Source of the DNA: Microbacterium capsulatum
Lineage (GTDB): Bacteria > Actinomycetota > Actinomycetes > Actinomycetales > Microbacteriaceae
Length of the DNA stretch: 64,000 bases
NCBI RefSeq assembly: GCF_030865425.1
Contig: NZ_JAVFCB010000005.1
Location: 29,974 to 93,973, forward strand
Direction of reading: 5' to 3'
Position 1 is the first letter of the stretch. Each line of letters opens with the position of its first letter. Below are positions 62,958 to 64,000 of the stretch, piece by piece. Both the position numbers and the translations under genes were made by a program. The notes below the pieces were generated by a model. The model ran no database searches. It saw nothing but the letters and a program-made list of their open reading frames with translations, and was not told the DNA's origin.

Positions 62958-63404
62958 TTACTGGGCGACCTGGTCGAGGGTGTACGTCTTCGGCTGCTGA
63001 GCGGCGTGCGGGTGCTCGGAGCCGGTGTAGACCTTGAGCTTCGCCAGCTGCTGACGGCCCAGGCTGTTCTTCGGGAGCATGCCGCGGATCGCCTTCTCGA
63101 CGGCGCGGACCGGGTTCTTCTCGAGCAGCTCGGAGTAGGCGACGGCCTTGAGCCCGCCCGGGTGGCCCGAGTGGCGGTAGGCGATCTTCTTCTGGAGCTT
63201 CTGACCGGTGAGCGCGACCTTGTCGGCGTTCACGATGATGACGAAGTCACCCGAGTCGATGTGGTTGGCGAAGGTGGCCTTGTGCTTGCCGCGCAGGAGC
63301 GCTGCGGCGTGCGAGGCGAGGCGACCGAGAACGACGTCGGTGGCGTCGATGACGACCCAGTCACGCTGGACCTGCCCGGCCTTCGGGGTGTAAGTGCGCG
63401 TCAC
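62958..63404 (-). CDS. rplM: 50S ribosomal protein L13
   Basis: The 148-aa product begins [31 protein letters not shown], and contains the [20 protein letters not shown] and [22 protein letters not shown] segments. L13 is an early 50S assembly protein. AAGAAAGCAGCACTATC precedes the ATG. It is the first gene of the minus-strand operon, with a leader of about 135 nt containing two hairpins. Confidence 0.99.
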   Translation of the reverse strand: MTRTYTPKAGQVQRDWVVIDATDVVLGRLASHAAALLRGKHKATFANHIDSGDFVIIVNADKVALTGQKLQKKIAYRHSGHPGGLKAVAYSELLEKNPVRAVEKAIRGMLPKNSLGRQQLAKLKVYTGSEHPHAAQQPKTYTLDQVAQ

Positions 63405-63462
63405 GATAGTGCTGCTTTCTTGATTCGAACGGAGAGGTTCGTGAATCCCACTCCGGGGTGGT

Positions 63463-63536
63463 TCTCCTCCCGAGGGGAGAGGAACACGCCAGTGGAGGGC
63501 TCACGTTCGCGTGTGCGACCAGCAGTGATCGCACAC
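63463..63536 (-). promoter_or_regulatory. Structured leader of the rplM operon
   Basis: Two hairpins lie in the untranslated leader. One is an 8-bp stem (63511-63518 with 63529-63536) with a 10-nt loop, and the other a 7-bp stem with one wobble pair (63463-63469 with 63474-63480) and a 4-nt loop. L13 operons in several bacteria carry a protein-binding leader; whether this one acts that way is inference. Confidence 0.45.
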
Positions 63537-63545
63537 CAATCCGAT

Positions 63546-63575
63546 AGCTTACGGCATGGGCGGCCCCGGCCCAAA
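63546..63575 (-). promoter_or_regulatory. Probable rplM promoter (-35 TTTGGG, -10 TAAGCT)
   Basis: On the minus strand TTTGGG (63575-63570) and TAAGCT (63551-63546) are 18 nt apart. The -35 resembles the TTTGGC of the infA promoter. The region lies between the rplM operon and the stop codon of the upstream acyltransferase gene. Confidence 0.5.
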
Positions 63576-63602
63576 TTCCACGGCCTGGCACCGGCTGCGC
63601 GC

Positions 63603-64000
63603 TCAGCCGACGATGGTGAGCCCGCCGTCCGCCTCGCGATAGCGCTCGCCGCTGACGGGGCACACCCACTCCTCGCCGTCCTGCGCGAGCGGGCGCCCTG
63701 CCCGGCCGACCCAGCCGATCCGCCGTGCGGGGACGCCGACCATGAGCCCGTGCGCGGGCACGTCCTTGGTGACGACGGCGCCTGCGGCGACGAGCGCCCA
63801 GGCGCCGATCGTCACGGGCGCGACGCACACCGCGCGCGCGCCGATCGACGCGCCGTCGCCGATGACCACCCCGACCGCGTGCCAGTCCTCACCGGACTTC
63901 AGCGAGCCGTCGAGATTCACCGCGCGCGGGAACTCGTCGTTGGTGAGCACCGCGGCGGGCCCGATGAAGACACCGTCGCCGAGCCGCGCCGGCTCATAGA
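63603..64000 (-). CDS. Left-handed beta-helix acyltransferase, 5' end outside the window
   Basis: At least 131 residues of a hexapeptide-repeat protein are present, entering from the right edge. RLGDGVFIGPAAVLTNDEFPRA, VVIGDGASIGARAVCVAPVTIGAWALVAAGAVVTKDVPAHGLMVGVPARRIGWVG and a short C-terminal part with CPVSGERYREADGG are seen. This resembles WlbB/WbpD-type UDP-sugar N-acetyltransferases, which have the same VPAHGLMVGVPA segment. The start lies beyond 64000. It may be a further surface-sugar gene outside the main locus. Confidence 0.85.
   Translation of the reverse strand, partial: YEPARLGDGVFIGPAAVLTNDEFPRAVNLDGSLKSGEDWHAVGVVIGDGASIGARAVCVAPVTIGAWALVAAGAVVTKDVPAHGLMVGVPARRIGWVGRAGRPLAQDGEEWVCPVSGERYREADGGLTIVG

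Overview
The window is a high-GC actinobacterial chromosome segment. The ribosomal protein sequences and gene order, the abundant GTG starts, the short Gly/Ala-rich membrane proteins and the DUF559/AbiEi-like proteins suggest Microbacteriaceae, probably Microbacterium-like. That placement is inference from sequence character; no database was searched. No rRNA, tRNA, CRISPR array, integrase or transposase was found.

Layout. 1-5852: housekeeping and hypothetical genes (YajQ-type protein, 4-alpha-glucanotransferase, small membrane proteins). 5876-10547: str operon (rpsL, rpsG, fusA, tuf). 10632-12035: a DUF559-type nuclease-like gene bracketed by two inverted copies of a 61-bp palindromic repeat (family A). 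12103-24846: S10/spc region from rpsJ to rplO, then secY, adk and map; rpsN is absent between rplE and rpsH. 24896-26139: a second DUF559-type gene bracketed by a different 65-bp palindrome (family B). 26322-30429: DsbA-like protein, infA, rpmJ, rpsM, rpsK, rpoA, rplQ. 30462-40171: single family A and B repeats, a polyprenyl-phosphate glycosylation trio, an acyl-CoA ligase, truA, an EEP nuclease, a TetR/hydrolase pair and a UDP-glucose dehydrogenase. 40193-59870: a cell-surface polysaccharide locus. 59882-61009: decayed genes. 61073-64000: the rplM-rpsI-glmM operon (minus strand) and a partial acyltransferase.

The polysaccharide locus reads as one plus-strand operon with mostly overlapping genes. 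It encodes a PglF/E/C/D-like route to a 4-amino-4,6-dideoxy sugar on undecaprenyl phosphate. An acyl carrier protein, a ketoreductase and a KAS III-like synthase follow, and may supply an acyl group for the amino sugar. Then come a GT4, the three UDP-L-FucNAc enzymes (CapE/F/G type), a GT2, a Wzy-like polymerase, a small unknown ORF and a Wzx-like flippase. Two paralogous DUF4012 proteins face outward at its ends. Remnants of galE on the left, and of a WbaP-type glycosylphosphotransferase and a VanZ protein on the right, suggest the operon replaced an older locus.

The strongest candidate for something undescribed is the pair of nuclease-like genes, each enclosed by inverted copies of its own fixed-length palindrome. 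Solo copies of both palindromes lie elsewhere in the window. The layout resembles a REPtron, but with a DUF559 restriction-fold protein in place of a Y1 transposase.
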